A stretch of 5,741 nucleotides of DNA from JAVBOJ01 sp031550755 (GTDB taxonomy: Bacteria > Bacillota > Clostridia > Oscillospirales > UBA929), in contig JAVBOJ010000034.1 in NCBI GenBank assembly GCA_031550755.1, forward strand, positions 1 to 5,741. The letters are read 5' to 3'. A model generated the notes under the pieces. That model searched no databases and had not been told where the DNA came from. It worked only from the letters and a program-made list of their open reading frames with translations. The translations under genes were made by a program, and so were the position numbers. Of this stretch, positions 5,413 to 5,741 are shown one piece after another; position 1 is the first letter of the stretch, and each line of letters starts with the position of its first letter.

Positions 5413-5741
5413 TCACACCCTCAGCTCAACGCCGCCCGCCGGGCGGACATACAAGGTCTGGCACGCGCCCTCGCCAAAGACGGCGTCCATCTCGGCGGCG
5501 TATGGAATCCCCTTGGGCACAAAGGCCTGGATGGTGCCGGCAAAGCCGCCGCCATGCACCCGGAACGCCCCACGCCCGCCGAGCAGCTTTTCCGACAGCC
5601 GCAGCGCCAGCGAGAGCGGCTGCGCCGTCCCGGCGACGTAAACATTTTGCAGGTACATAAACGAAGATCGCCCGCTTTCATTCACGAGCGCCAAAAACGT
5701 ATCCATATCGCTCGCCTTGAGCGCCTCCGCCTGCTTTAAAG
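5413..5741 (-). CDS. galK: Galactokinase, C-terminal part (5' end beyond the window)
   Basis: Only the last 108 codons and the stop are present; the gene continues past the right edge. Galactokinase phosphorylates galactose at C1 with ATP, the first committed step of the Leloir pathway. The visible part matches the GHMP kinase C-terminal domain. QAEALKASDMDTFLALVNES resembles the segment that in galactokinases reads as a helix ending in MNESH. RGAFRVHGGGFAGTIQAFVP contains the conserved glycine-rich motif 3 in the HGGGFAGT form that I associate with clostridial galactokinases, rather than TGGGFGG. The reading frame is open to the edge, with residues LKQAEALKASD before the first internal Met. 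It is followed after 3 nt by the lipoprotein gene. The operon promoter must lie upstream of galK, outside the window. Confidence 0.9.
   Translation of the reverse strand, partial: LKQAEALKASDMDTFLALVNESGRSSFMYLQNVYVAGTAQPLSLALRLSEKLLGGRGAFRVHGGGFAGTIQAFVPKGIPYAAEMDAVFGEGACQTLYVRPAGGVELRV
5418..5422 (-). promoter_or_regulatory. Shine-Dalgarno of the lipoprotein inside the end of galK
   Basis: GAGGG on the - strand lies 8 nt before ATG 5409 and within the last codons of galK (stop TGA 5415-5413). Placing the ribosome binding site inside the upstream gene supports co-transcription and coupled translation. Confidence 0.6.

Overview
The window looks like a chromosomal segment of a fairly GC-rich Clostridia member, possibly Oscillospirales-like. 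The assignment is inferred from Firmicutes-style gene content (a sporulation/cell-wall type D,D-carboxypeptidase next to an RluB-type pseudouridine synthase), a clostridial-style galactokinase C-terminus, TTG starts with good Shine-Dalgarno sequences, and strong G/C preference at third codon positions. It is not proven.

The left half runs on the + strand. Positions 1-192 hold a non-coding or decayed leader with several inverted repeats. Next comes a secreted D-alanyl-D-alanine carboxypeptidase (193-1281), whose last codons and stop lie inside a REP-like hairpin. An rRNA pseudouridine synthase (1313-2002) follows. Then there is an AT-rich insert with its own extended -10 promoter and a small two-helix membrane protein with a bacterial PH-like domain (2114-2569). 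A perfect 38-bp palindrome (2573-2610) separates this half from the converging genes and probably terminates transcription from both sides.

The right half runs on the - strand and reads as one operon, in transcription order: galactokinase (C-terminal 108 residues only, running off the right edge), a 602-residue lipoprotein of unknown function, and class I galactose-1-phosphate uridylyltransferase. The galK-lipoprotein gap is 3 nt, and the Shine-Dalgarno of galT overlaps the lipoprotein stop codon. All three are therefore probably co-transcribed and translationally coupled. GalK would phosphorylate galactose and GalT would transfer UMP from UDP-glucose to galactose-1-phosphate. No epimerase (galE) is visible.

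The most unusual points are the uncharacterised lipoprotein embedded between galK and galT, a sharp low-GC patch of about 300 bp inside that lipoprotein gene, the loss or absence of a C-terminal anchor in the carboxypeptidase exactly where a palindrome sits, and the AT-rich membrane-protein insert. No CRISPR array, phage gene, transposase, tRNA or rRNA was seen.
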